Part shown: positions 1-8,962 of the stretch, piece by piece
Layout of the letters: every line of letters starts with the position of its first letter
How positions within the stretch are numbered: position 1 is the stretch's first letter
DNA from: Sphingobacteriales bacterium
Lineage (GTDB): Bacteria > Bacteroidota > Bacteroidia > Chitinophagales > Chitinophagaceae
Direction: 5' to 3'
Assembly: GCA_024642285.1 (NCBI GenBank)
Contig: JAHEBJ010000005.1
Coordinates: 19,972-83,971 of the forward strand
Length of the DNA stretch: 64,000 nucleotides
Made by a program: the position numbers and the translations under genes
Notes under the pieces: generated by a model
Databases searched by the model: none
Seen by the model: the letters and a program-made list of their open reading frames with translations, nothing else
Told to the model about the DNA's origin: nothing

Positions 1-984
1 GGTAAGATATTTCCCGAAGTGCCAAAGGATCATCCGGCGATGGGTCATATGGTTATGAATTTTTCGGCCAACCTGATGGGACTGGATAATGCGGCTACAC
101 CATTTGGAATTAAAGCCATGGAAAGCCTGCAGGAGATCAACCCCGATAAAGACAAAGCTTCCAATGCCCAGGTGATGTTTATGTGCCTGCATGCATCAGG
201 ACTTACGTTAATTCCAACGGTAATCATTGCCGACAGGGTAGCACTAAAATCGCAAAGCCCCACCGATATTTTTATCCCCTGTATGATTGCCACTTTTGTA
301 GCAACGATGGTTGCGATGCTGATAGTTGCGTACAAGCAACGCATCAATGTTTTTCAATCGGCTATAATGTTGTGGGTGTTGGGTATTTCGGGATTGTTTG
401 CCGGACTGATTGTTTTTATTAATACATTGTCGGCAACGGATGTTCCCATTTTTTCGGGCAACCTGAGCAATGGTATTTTAGTTTTAATTTTTCTGTTGAT
501 CGTGTTGGGTGGATTATACAAAAAGATAAATGTATTTGATGCTTTTATTGAAGGTGCCAAAGGTGGATTTGAAACAGCTGTAAAGATCATTCCCTATCTG
601 GTTGGACTTTTGGTTGCTATTTGCCTCCTACGCAATAGCGGTACTTTTGAATTTGTACTGGATGCCATTAAAAGTGTATTTGTTTTGTTTGGCGGCGATA
701 CCCGAATTGTTGATGGATTGCCCACAGCTTTACTTAAACCCTTAAGCGGTAGCGGAGCCAGGGCAATGATGATTGATACGATGAATACCCACGGGCCGGA
801 TTCTTTTGCAGCCAATCTGGCTTCCATATTCAGAGGATCGGCTGATACAACTTTTTATATTATTGCAGTTTATTTTGGTGCAGTTTCAATTAAGAATACG
901 AGATATGCAGTGGGAACAATGTTGCTGGCTGATCTGGCTGGAATAATAACTTCAATAATTTTGGCTTACTTATTCTTTTCTTGA
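1..984 (+). CDS. Nucleoside recognition (SpmA/SpmB-like) membrane protein, 5' truncated
   Basis: The reading frame is open from base 1, so the N-terminus lies outside the window. About 327 residues are visible, ending at a TGA. The early segment with SANLMGLDNAATPFG and the later one with PLSGSGARAM are hallmarks of the nucleoside-recognition (Gate) domain, as in the spore maturation proteins SpmA and SpmB. Here both types of segment lie on one chain, which is the fused form common in non-sporulating Bacteroidota. Several hydrophobic stretches indicate an inner-membrane protein. The family is thought to act in transport, but its substrate is not established. The gene ends just before a strong bidirectional terminator. 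Family assignment is fairly sure; function is not. Confidence 0.85.
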   Translation, partial: GKIFPEVPKDHPAMGHMVMNFSANLMGLDNAATPFGIKAMESLQEINPDKDKASNAQVMFMCLHASGLTLIPTVIIADRVALKSQSPTDIFIPCMIATFVATMVAMLIVAYKQRINVFQSAIMLWVLGISGLFAGLIVFINTLSATDVPIFSGNLSNGILVLIFLLIVLGGLYKKINVFDAFIEGAKGGFETAVKIIPYLVGLLVAICLLRNSGTFEFVLDAIKSVFVLFGGDTRIVDGLPTALLKPLSGSGARAMMIDTMNTHGPDSFAANLASIFRGSADTTFYIIAVYFGAVSIKNTRYAVGTMLLADLAGIITSIILAYLFFS

Positions 985-998
985 TAAATTCTTGAAAT

Positions 999-1031
999 AA
1001 AAAAAGCTTTCCATTTTGGAAAGCTTTTTTT
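999..1031. terminator. Bidirectional intrinsic terminator
   Basis: A perfect 15-bp inverted repeat (arms 999-1013 and 1017-1031, core AAGCTTTCC) has a 3-nt loop. The A-rich left end and T-rich right end let it work on both strands. It separates the nucleoside-recognition gene from the convergent DUF4397-like lipoprotein gene. Confidence 0.85.
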
Positions 1032-1046
1032 ATTTGTGTTCTTTTT

Positions 1047-1829
1047 TTATTGTGTGATATATTGGCTCAAAGTTCTTGCCCTGCCTGATACAGCCGGATT
1101 TCCCCGTGCCCAGAAAGTATAGGACCGTTGGTTCGCTGGTGTAAAAGACGATGCGGTTGCCATTACTGTTGTTGTTCCTGCCAATCGAATCTGAAATACA
1201 TTTCCGGAAGCAGGTACAGGTAACTCAACCCAATTTGAAACATCTTTAAATTTAACCGATGGAACAACAATTGTCGCCGTTGTTGAATTGTAGAGTTCAA
1301 ATACTTCGGTAGTTGCAATCAGGTTAAGCAACCTCAATTTAAATTTGCCATAAGCCGGCATAGCAACATCTTCCTGTATTACTAGCATGTTTGGATTGTC
1401 GGGAGTGGGGTTGGGCATCTCGTCAATTAAAATAACACTGTGCGATTTACTTGCTCCCAGTCCAAAATTATAACTGGCAATTGTATCACTTGGCAAACCT
1501 GTACCTGTGGTGCGGTTTAAAACTGCTTTGATATTTACCTGCCCGCTGGGAGCTGCAGCAAATGCACCACCACCAGTTACATTAGGGAAGAAACTCCCAT
1601 ATGCCATAGTGGGACCGTTCATTTTTACATTGTTTACATAAAAGTTTACCGATGGCCCGTTTGCCGGAACACCCAATGACGGAGTGAGGGCTGTGTAAGA
1701 ATTATGGTACTTTACCCATGCATTGGTTACATCGCTAATGGCCCATCTTTTACTTTCATTCAGGTCATTCTTTTTGCATGCCGTAAGTAAAACGGTTGCC
1801 ATTAAACCTGTTAATATTATCCTTTTCAT
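1047..1829 (-). CDS. DUF4397-like lipoprotein, downstream of SusCD
   Basis: This is a 260-residue lipoprotein: a short lysine-arginine start, a hydrophobic stretch, and a lipobox LLTAC with Cys18. I chose the ATG at 1829 because it gives this signal peptide directly; an in-frame upstream ATG would add 21 residues overlapping the end of the SusD gene. The mature part resembles DUF4397 proteins, with a YVNNVKMNG-type strand and beta-rich repeats around residues 50-230. It starts 22 nt after SusD ends, so it is probably the last gene of the SusCD operon and lies on the cell surface or in the periplasm. It may help bind the transported ligand, as extra surface lipoproteins do in such loci; that is inference. 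DUF4397 assignment is tentative. Confidence 0.7.
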   Translation of the reverse strand: MKRIILTGLMATVLLTACKKNDLNESKRWAISDVTNAWVKYHNSYTALTPSLGVPANGPSVNFYVNNVKMNGPTMAYGSFFPNVTGGGAFAAAPSGQVNIKAVLNRTTGTGLPSDTIASYNFGLGASKSHSVILIDEMPNPTPDNPNMLVIQEDVAMPAYGKFKLRLLNLIATTEVFELYNSTTATIVVPSVKFKDVSNWVELPVPASGNVFQIRLAGTTTVMATASSFTPANQRSYTFWARGNPAVSGRARTLSQYITQ

Positions 1830-1851
1830 ATTTTTTAATTTAATGATTAGT

Positions 1852-3462
1852 TTAAGGTAATGAGAACCACATTTCTTTGGTATGATAGTCAATTAGGTCA
1901 CCGCCAAATTTTGCAAGTTCAGCAATATTCCACACGTATTCCGAATTAAACCTTGGTCGTACACGGTAACTCCATTTACCTCCGTTGTCGGGCCAAAGAT
2001 CAATGCCAGCAGGCGGAGCAAATGAATGATAAACCTGTTGGCCTGTTTGTGGATCAAGATCGGTATAATGATACCTCCTCAAATCGGTCCAGGTTTCAAG
2101 ACATGAATACCCCCAGAGTGCAATAAATTTCTGCTGCATGATCATGCTTAAGTTTAATGAATTGGCAACTCCTGGAACAACGGCGGTATTGGCAAGGAAT
2201 GCATCTCTTGTTGCAGATGTCATAACTCTGCCTGGCCTTATGTTGACATTGTATTTGCTCAACAACATATCAAAGTTTTGAGAAATACCCTGCCTGTATG
2301 CTGCAAGCGCCAGCCCCTTATTATTCATTCTGAAAGCAGCTTCAGCTTTCATGAATTGAATTTCACTGGAAGTCATAAAAGGAAATTCGGAATCTTGCCT
2401 GAAAATATACCTGGCTGTATCAACTGTTGGCACAGCAGTATGTCCCCAAAAATTTACAGGGCGTTGGTTTGCCGCTAACACTAGTTCGCCTTTGGTTGCT
2501 TCAAGACCCAGCATAGTTACACCATCAGTTGCAGTTGACAACATGTACCATCGACGGGGATCATCTACTCCCGAAAAAGTTCCATAGTTTCCTTTCATCA
2601 ACTCAGCGATATATCTGGATTGACGAAGATTTACATTATTAGCTCTGAATCTACCCCAATAATTATTCTGATTATTTACCGGACCGCCAACATATTTATA
2701 AGTCGCATCATCTGCAGGTGTCTGCATTGCCAGATCGCAATAATAAATTACTGAGTCAGGTTTATAACTGGATTTGTTGGTAAGATGATGATAGCTGCGT
2801 GCCATTACACCATAGACAAATTTTTTCCACTTATTAATGTCACCGCCATAAAACCACTGATCAGCTGCAGTAAAATCAGCACTACCTGATGTTTTTGCAA
2901 AATTTTCGAGTGCCTGTTTGCAGAGATTTCTAACATGATTGTATACTTTATCCTGTGTATCGTATTTGAACGAAAGCTGACTGGTATTATACGCTTCATC
3001 AAGAATCACCTCACCATGGTAATCGGTTAATGTAAGCCAGCTCCAGGCCAGGATGGCCTGACCGGCACCTACATAATCCCATTGCTCATCTTCTGCTGCC
3101 CACTCAACCATACGATTTAAATTCTGGCCAATATTCCAGTAATGCATGCGCCAGATATTTCCACTGTTATCTACATTGGGAAAATAGCCCATTCTTTCAT
3201 GGCGGCTGATGGTGGCATCACGGGTTCCGGAAGTTGCACCAAAAGCCCTTGTTAAAGCAAATTGCTGCGCTGTTGTACCCATATACATAAAGTCTTCCTG
3301 CAAATTTATTGCCATATTATACTGAATAGGCGGTAAAAGTTCGCTCGGCTTTACTTTTACCGGAGCATTTGGGTTGTAATATGCTTCATCAAGTTTTTTG
3401 GTACATGATGAAATCATAATCGCTGTAAAGCTGATTGCTGTAATAATTTTTATTGATTTCAT
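1852..3462 (-). CDS. SusD/RagB-family nutrient-binding outer-membrane lipoprotein (SusD-like_2)
   Basis: This 536-residue protein has a lipoprotein signal peptide with lipobox MISSC (Cys20). The sequence that follows (LDEAYYNPNAPVKV, then a Tyr/Trp-rich helical body) is typical of the SusD-like_2 subgroup. SusD proteins sit as lids on the SusC barrel on the outer face of the outer membrane and capture oligosaccharides or peptides for import. The gene starts 25 nt after SusC ends and is followed by a DUF4397-like lipoprotein gene on the same strand. No glycosidase, peptidase or sulfatase gene is adjacent, so the ligand cannot be inferred from context. Confidence 0.92.
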   Translation of the reverse strand: MKSIKIITAISFTAIMISSCTKKLDEAYYNPNAPVKVKPSELLPPIQYNMAINLQEDFMYMGTTAQQFALTRAFGATSGTRDATISRHERMGYFPNVDNSGNIWRMHYWNIGQNLNRMVEWAAEDEQWDYVGAGQAILAWSWLTLTDYHGEVILDEAYNTSQLSFKYDTQDKVYNHVRNLCKQALENFAKTSGSADFTAADQWFYGGDINKWKKFVYGVMARSYHHLTNKSSYKPDSVIYYCDLAMQTPADDATYKYVGGPVNNQNNYWGRFRANNVNLRQSRYIAELMKGNYGTFSGVDDPRRWYMLSTATDGVTMLGLEATKGELVLAANQRPVNFWGHTAVPTVDTARYIFRQDSEFPFMTSSEIQFMKAEAAFRMNNKGLALAAYRQGISQNFDMLLSKYNVNIRPGRVMTSATRDAFLANTAVVPGVANSLNLSMIMQQKFIALWGYSCLETWTDLRRYHYTDLDPQTGQQVYHSFAPPAGIDLWPDNGGKWSYRVRPRFNSEYVWNIAELAKFGGDLIDYHTKEMWFSLP

Positions 3463-3487
3463 AAAAATGTTTTTATAAATTATTTAA

Positions 3488-6400
3488 TTAAAATCCGGCA
3501 CGCAAGCCTAGGTTTATACTAATGGCTTCGGCCACGGTACCATAATCAAATCCAAAAGCTCCAACTCCACGTGTACCTGGCGTACTACCGTTTACGGCAG
3601 GATCGGCACCCGTATAATTTGTTATCAGGATGAGATTATTTGCTGTTACAAATGCACTCAGTCCTTTGATCCATTTTTTTGTTTTTATGATATCCTTAAA
3701 ATTAAAGTTTATGGTAAGGTCTCTCATCCGCAAGTAGTTCACGTCTTTTTCAATAAAATATTCTTCAGGAAAACCTGCTGTATAAAAACCCTGGTTTAAA
3801 TAAGGCGTTACAACAATATTATTCTTTGTTGGTGTAGCCGTATTTTCCAAACCATCTCTTAAAACACCATTGAAAACCTGAGGATACTCTCTGTTTGCAG
3901 TTAATTTACTGCGGCCAATTGAAGTGAGGAATAATTCATTTCCATTATACACGTCGCCACCTATTTTTAAATCCCAAAGCATATTAAAGCTCCAGTTTTT
4001 ATACCTGATGGTATTATTGATACCTAAAGTAAAGTCGGGATTACGATCGCCACGTACCAGAAACGTTGGATCTAAAACAGGGAAGCCGGTATTTGGATCA
4101 ACCAGTATATCACCATTTAAATTGCGGGCATATCCGGCAGCTGTAATACTTGTTGTTGGGCCACCTCTTCTTAAACCTGCTCTGGCATTACCATACAGCC
4201 ATGTATCAGAAATATAAAATTCCGGAAGGTTGTCTGGCAGCGTCAATAATTTGTTCCAGCTTTTGGTAAAGTTGAAACCAATATTCCAGATAAGATTGGT
4301 TTTATCAAGAATCTTATAATTCGTAGCTATCTCAATGCCCTGGTTACGGGTACTGCTTAAATTGAGAGTGTTTAAGATGAAACCTGTTCCATAACTTGTA
4401 CGTACCAATTCAAGAATCTGATCTTTGTTAAGAGTATTATAGTAAGTACCATCTATTGACAACCTGTTATTGAAGAACCTCAACTCAGTACCAAATTCAT
4501 AGGTAGATTGCCTTTCGGGAAGAAGGAAGAAATTGTTGTTGGTAAAATCGTATGAAAATCCACCACCACTTGATGTTTGTAATGTGAATACTGACTGATT
4601 TGAATAAGGACTGTTTGCCTTAGCCGTATTTGCCAAAGAAGCCCTCAATTTTCCGTAGCTAAGCACATTGCTTTTCTTCAATGGCTTAATCAGATCGGTG
4701 AAAATAACGCTGACACTTCCTGCCGGATAATTTACTTTTCTGTTAATTTTTGGAAGGGTAGAACCTTCTTCAAATCGATGGGTGTAGTTAATAAAAACTA
4801 TATTGTTCCAATTAATAGCTACTTCACCAAAATAAGCAAGTTGTCTTGTTTGCCTGTAATTGAAATCCTGAAATACATTGTTGCGATAGAGTCTCAGCCG
4901 GGTCAATGGGTCTGTTGCACTGGAGTCGCCAATCCTTTTTGGATCAAATTGAAAAGTAGTTGGGTCTGCAATTCCGGTACCATAGTTACTCCAGGCGCTG
5001 GTTTTGTAATCCTGCCACATTGTTCCAACCATCAACCTGCCATTAAATTTACCTAATGATTTTTTAGCTGTTGCATTAATCGTGTGATTATATCCTTCAT
5101 ACTTCCTGTAGTAGTTGTCCTGAGATCCACGTGTTGCTTTAGTTAGCAAGAAAGTTTCGGGATGATAAAATGTCCATCCATCGTTCTTAAAGGTTTCATA
5201 TCCAAAACGCCCTGCAACTGTTAGCCATTTAACCGGAAAAATATTTACTGCTAATGTGTATTGTTGTTTATTCAGTTTATCATAACTCCTGTTATTGTGA
5301 ACATTCCAAAGTGGGTTATCTACTTCTTCATTTGGATCGCCTGCTGTATAGATCTCCCTTTTGGTTCCATCTGAATTATAGATATTATTAAGATCATCAT
5401 TAACAGGCCAGCGCAGTAAAGTAGTTAAATAGCCATTGCTGCTGCGGATTGGTTTTTTGTTAATGCTATGAGTATAGGTAAACGAAGGAATTATTTCCAG
5501 AAAGTTCTTAATACGCGTTGTATTGCTGACCTTCACTGTGTAGCGGGTGTATCGGTTGTCGGGAATAACTCCTGAGTTATCAAACGCAGAACCGGAGATT
5601 AAAAAACTGGTGAGTTTATTACCTACGTTAACAGCTAAATTGTGCGTTTGTGAAAAGCCCGTTTTAAAAAATTCTTTTGCCTGATTAGTTCTTGCTGAAC
5701 CAGCAGGAAGTTTAGGACCAAAGTAAGAGAAGTTACTGTCTAATCTTCCGTTAACTCCCATATCATAATCGGTGTACAGGTCTGGCAATCTCTCCACAAA
5801 CTGAAACCGGAAACTGTTATCATAGTTAATTCCGCCCAATTTGAATTTTTTGGTTTCAAATTTTTTGGCCTTCTTTGAAGTAATGATTATTGCACCTGAA
5901 CTGGCCTGGCTTCCATAAAGGGCTGTAGCTTCCGGTCCTTTTAAAACTGTTACACTCTCTATGTCATTTGGATTAAGATCGCCAACGCGGTTGGTATAAT
6001 CATTGCCACGGTTGCTTGTTTGATTAACATTTCGGGTTCCGGTTTCCACCAAACCTAATCCTGAGCCGCTGTTACTGTTTTCATCAACAACCGAATTGTC
6101 TACAATAACTCCATCAACAACAAACAAAGGTTGATTGCTTAAGGACAATGAATTATAGCCTCTCAACACGATATTTGTGGAAGCCCCGGCATTACCACTT
6201 GTTGGCGTAATGCTCACACCGGCTATTCTGCCACCCAATGCATTCAGGAAGTTTTCTCTTTGCGTTTCCTGTACATCGGAGCCTTTTAGGCTTTGAACAG
6301 AATATCCCAATTCTCTGGGATTTCTTTTAATATCCATCGCAGTAACAACGACTTCTTCAAGGGTTCCATCGCTGGCTACCATCCGAACAGTAATATTGTT

Positions 6401-6661
6401 GCTGCCAACTCTTATTTGTTGCTCTTTAAAGTTCACAGAGCTGATAATAATTACATCGCCTTGTTTGGCTGATATGGTGAAATTTCCATTGGCATCAGTA
6501 TTGGTTCCGCTCTTTGAGCCACGTACCACTACCGAAACGCCTTCAATTGGCTTTCCGTCTTTTTCATTTACCACCTTTCCAGTTATGCTTGTTTGAGCAA
6601 ACGCAAAAAGCGGAAACATGAAAAACAGATAAGCAACTAATCTGTTAGTAATTTTTCTCAT
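3488..6661 (-). CDS. SusC/RagA-family TonB-linked outer-membrane receptor
   Basis: This 1057-residue protein has, in order: a Sec signal peptide ending near residue 23 (AFAQ), a carboxypeptidase-like regulatory domain (about 25-105, including GKVVNEKDGKPIEGVSV), a plug domain (about 115-265, with LRGYNSLSLSNQPLFVVDGV and the SusC signature VLKGPEATALYGSQASSGAI), then a beta-barrel ending in a terminal Phe. It imports a ligand through the outer membrane using TonB energy. It is the largest gene of a deoR-susC-susD-lipoprotein run on one strand. The gap to the upstream regulator is 44 nt, short enough for cotranscription. No anti-sigma-interacting secretin/TonB N-terminal extension is visible, so ECF-sigma signalling through this receptor is unlikely. 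Confidence 0.95.
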   Translation of the reverse strand: MRKITNRLVAYLFFMFPLFAFAQTSITGKVVNEKDGKPIEGVSVVVRGSKSGTNTDANGNFTISAKQGDVIIISSVNFKEQQIRVGSNNITVRMVASDGTLEEVVVTAMDIKRNPRELGYSVQSLKGSDVQETQRENFLNALGGRIAGVSITPTSGNAGASTNIVLRGYNSLSLSNQPLFVVDGVIVDNSVVDENSNSGSGLGLVETGTRNVNQTSNRGNDYTNRVGDLNPNDIESVTVLKGPEATALYGSQASSGAIIITSKKAKKFETKKFKLGGINYDNSFRFQFVERLPDLYTDYDMGVNGRLDSNFSYFGPKLPAGSARTNQAKEFFKTGFSQTHNLAVNVGNKLTSFLISGSAFDNSGVIPDNRYTRYTVKVSNTTRIKNFLEIIPSFTYTHSINKKPIRSSNGYLTTLLRWPVNDDLNNIYNSDGTKREIYTAGDPNEEVDNPLWNVHNNRSYDKLNKQQYTLAVNIFPVKWLTVAGRFGYETFKNDGWTFYHPETFLLTKATRGSQDNYYRKYEGYNHTINATAKKSLGKFNGRLMVGTMWQDYKTSAWSNYGTGIADPTTFQFDPKRIGDSSATDPLTRLRLYRNNVFQDFNYRQTRQLAYFGEVAINWNNIVFINYTHRFEEGSTLPKINRKVNYPAGSVSVIFTDLIKPLKKSNVLSYGKLRASLANTAKANSPYSNQSVFTLQTSSGGGFSYDFTNNNFFLLPERQSTYEFGTELRFFNNRLSIDGTYYNTLNKDQILELVRTSYGTGFILNTLNLSSTRNQGIEIATNYKILDKTNLIWNIGFNFTKSWNKLLTLPDNLPEFYISDTWLYGNARAGLRRGGPTTSITAAGYARNLNGDILVDPNTGFPVLDPTFLVRGDRNPDFTLGINNTIRYKNWSFNMLWDLKIGGDVYNGNELFLTSIGRSKLTANREYPQVFNGVLRDGLENTATPTKNNIVVTPYLNQGFYTAGFPEEYFIEKDVNYLRMRDLTINFNFKDIIKTKKWIKGLSAFVTANNLILITNYTGADPAVNGSTPGTRGVGAFGFDYGTVAEAISINLGLRAGF

Positions 6662-6705
6662 AAATTCAAGTTTTGGTTGTTAATAATTAAATTCATAATA
6701 GATAT

Positions 6706-7455
6706 TCATAAAACTGTTAAACCCGCTGCTACATATGGTTTCAATACGGGGTGATCTTTTGGTAATTCAGTAATCAAAACATCAATCTTACTTAAATCGC
6801 ATACCTGAATGGGCTGCAACGAATTGATCTTTTCTGAAATGGTGAGGCAAACTACTTTTTGGGAAGAGTCGATCATTGCCTGTTTCAATTGCACCACATC
6901 CCAGTCACTATCTGTAATTCCGTCACTTATATTAATGGCATTGATGCCGAGAAAACACAAATCAGGTTTAAGGGTGTTTATTCTCGACAATGCATCGGCT
7001 CCCAAAGTTATCTTAGAGTTTTTCGATAATTTATCGCCAACAACCACTACTTCAACTTTTGGATGATTCATATACTCTACCACAGCAGGAATACTGCCGG
7101 TAATAAATGTTGCTGATAAAGAAAGCGGTAAGGAACGTGCCAGTTCAACAACAGTTGTTCCGCCTCCGGTTAAAACAAACATGCCATCTTTTACTAGTTT
7201 AACTGCTTTTTCGGCAATTATTTTCTTACTGTATTGTGCGTACACTTTTTTAGAAGGGTAGGTGATATCATGAAATGAGTGAGAAAGAGCGCCGCCATGT
7301 ACTTTGATTAATTTTCCTTTGTCTGATAGTTCCTGTAAGTCTCTTCTTATAGTATCTTCTGATACATTGAGGTCGTTACTTAAAGCAGTTGACAGTACTT
7401 TATTGTGCAGTTGTACCTGATGTACAATGTACGCCTGTCTTTCTCTTTTAAGCAT
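6706..7455 (-). CDS. DeoR/GlpR-family transcriptional regulator
   Basis: This 249-residue protein has an N-terminal winged helix-turn-helix (residues about 5-57; NVSEDTIRRDLQELSDKG is the recognition-helix signature of the family) and a C-terminal DeoR sensor domain with the GGGTT phosphate-binding-type loop near residue 97. Family members usually repress sugar-catabolic operons and respond to a phosphorylated sugar. Its gene lies directly upstream of susC on the same strand, so it probably controls the uptake operon and itself. Tandem 10-bp repeats upstream of its start are candidate operators. SusCD loci are more often run by hybrid two-component systems or ECF sigma factors, so a DeoR regulator here is less usual. 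Confidence 0.9.
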   Translation of the reverse strand: MLKRERQAYIVHQVQLHNKVLSTALSNDLNVSEDTIRRDLQELSDKGKLIKVHGGALSHSFHDITYPSKKVYAQYSKKIIAEKAVKLVKDGMFVLTGGGTTVVELARSLPLSLSATFITGSIPAVVEYMNHPKVEVVVVGDKLSKNSKITLGADALSRINTLKPDLCFLGINAINISDGITDSDWDVVQLKQAMIDSSQKVVCLTISEKINSLQPIQVCDLSKIDVLITELPKDHPVLKPYVAAGLTVL

Positions 7456-7481
7456 TAGTTAGAATTAATTACCAAATAAAA

Positions 7482-7504
7482 GCAAAAAAGTGCAAAAAAG
7501 CGCA
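7482..7504 (-). promoter_or_regulatory. Candidate DeoR-type operator (tandem direct repeat)
   Basis: Two adjacent 10-bp units, GCAAAAAAGT and GCAAAAAAGC, are followed by a third GCA, ending about 50 nt upstream of the DeoR-type regulator's ATG. DeoR/GlpR proteins typically bind short direct repeats near their own promoters. The function is inferred from position and repeat structure only. Confidence 0.4.
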
Positions 7505-7601
7505 TCTTTTCTACAATTTTATTGCACAGTTTCGGCAATATCCTGCATAACCTGCATGTTGATACTAAATTGGGCAACCAACCGGTATAAATTCCTTTTA
7601 A

Positions 7602-8906
7602 TTAATCTTTACTTTTTTTTGCGGGAATTGTTTTTTTAACAGACTTAGAAATACTGTCAATTTGCACCAGCGAATCAGCAGAAACAACTGAGTTTTTTAT
7701 TATCTCAAGTTCGCCTTCGTCAATGGGAGAATAATAATTGCCAAATAGAGAAGTGAGAACTTTGGCGTGATAGATGGAACGGGTGAATTTGTTTCCAATT
7801 ACAATGATGGTTGCTTTCTGTTTTAATAATCTTATGAAAGTTGCGTTACTGCCGTGCCACCATCCATTGTGGTAAATTATTTTATTTCCATCGGGAAACA
7901 GATTCATTCTCCATCCAAGGCCATAATTACGAACGCCCGGCTTTTCATTGCTGTATGGCGAATAGGCTTGTTCAAGTGTTGCCTCAGTAAGAAAAATATT
8001 AGAGCTTAAGGCACGATCCCAGATCAGCAGATCCTTTGGAGTAGTGTAGATGTTTTTGTCACCATAAACCTGGTCTAAAAAATTAAAAGATTCCAGATTA
8101 CCCCGCCAATTGTAGCTAGGCGTAGCTTTTGCGGTGTCGGAGATGTTGAACACATAGGTGTTTTTCATTTTCAAAGGAGTGAAGAATGTCTTTTGCAGAT
8201 AACCTTCATATTTTAAACCACTTATTTTTTCGATCAATAATGCCAGCAAGGCATAATTTGTATTGCAATAGCTGAAGTGCGTATTGGGCTGTAAAACTCC
8301 GATGAGATCAGGTTTACGTGTGATTAAATAGTTTAGAATATCTGCATTACTTACATATTTGGATTTATCCCAACCCAGGTCTTCCATAAAATAATTGTAG
8401 TTGGGCAATCCGCTACGGTGGTTCAATAAAGTTCTGACTGTAACTCCGGGGTAATTAAATTCAGGGAAAATCTTACTGAATTCGTCATCCAGGTTGAGTT
8501 TACCATCCTGCATCAATTTTAAGACTGCCATGGCAGTAAATGTTTTGGTAATCGAGGCAATATGCATGGAAGTATTAAAGTTAATGGTATCAGTGCCAGC
8601 AATATGTGCTGTTCCATTATAAGCTTCAAAAATGATCCTTCCGTTTTTGGCTACTATCATCCCGCCACTAAATTTCCTCGGCTTTAATACTGTATCAAAC
8701 CAAAGCCTGCTGGCATTGTAAATTCTAAGAGAGTCTCCGGTTGAAACCGGCTCAGGTTCGGGAAGAATCGCTACAGTAAGGCTATCGGCTAATTCCGGGT
8801 CAGCATCTGCTCCGGAGTTGCAGGATGAATTAACTGAAAGAATAATCGGCACAAGAACAGGTAATAAATAAAAAAGAAATAACCTTTTATAGGCGTAATT
8901 GGGCAT
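7602..8906 (-). CDS. Serine hydrolase of the class C beta-lactamase / penicillin-binding-like family
   Basis: This 434-residue protein starts with a hydrophobic export signal; a Cys at 29 (VNSSC) may make it a lipoprotein, though the lipobox is imperfect. The beta-lactamase fold covers about 70-400. The active-site motifs are S118-I-T-K121, Y213-C-N215 and H346-N-G348. The last is the HxG variant of the KTG motif, common in esterase-type members. The C-terminal 30 residues are Ser/Lys-rich. Family members include D-alanyl esterases, D-aminopeptidases and beta-lactamase-like esterases; the substrate cannot be told from sequence. It is transcribed divergently from serA with a 56-nt gap and lies 146 nt upstream of the regulator-SusCD run on the same strand. 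Confidence 0.88.
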   Translation of the reverse strand: MPNYAYKRLFLFYLLPVLVPIILSVNSSCNSGADADPELADSLTVAILPEPEPVSTGDSLRIYNASRLWFDTVLKPRKFSGGMIVAKNGRIIFEAYNGTAHIAGTDTINFNTSMHIASITKTFTAMAVLKLMQDGKLNLDDEFSKIFPEFNYPGVTVRTLLNHRSGLPNYNYFMEDLGWDKSKYVSNADILNYLITRKPDLIGVLQPNTHFSYCNTNYALLALLIEKISGLKYEGYLQKTFFTPLKMKNTYVFNISDTAKATPSYNWRGNLESFNFLDQVYGDKNIYTTPKDLLIWDRALSSNIFLTEATLEQAYSPYSNEKPGVRNYGLGWRMNLFPDGNKIIYHNGWWHGSNATFIRLLKQKATIIVIGNKFTRSIYHAKVLTSLFGNYYSPIDEGELEIIKNSVVSADSLVQIDSISKSVKKTIPAKKSKD

Positions 8907-8932
8907 GCTGAGTAATTAAGCTTTAGATAAGA

Positions 8933-8940
8933 TATATTTG
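8933..8940 (+). promoter_or_regulatory. Putative -7 element for serA
   Basis: TATATTTG matches the Bacteroidota -7 consensus TAnnTTTG and lies 22 nt before the serA ATG. A TTG at a proper -33 distance was not seen. The element runs into a palindrome, TTTGCGCAAA (8938-8947), that could bind a regulator. Confidence 0.45.
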
Positions 8941-8962
8941 CGCAAAATACACCCTAATTGTC

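Noticed and set aside
45..347. Minus-strand open frame inside the nucleoside-recognition gene
   Set aside because: It lies opposite a strongly conserved membrane protein and has no domain-like sequence; it is a shadow frame.
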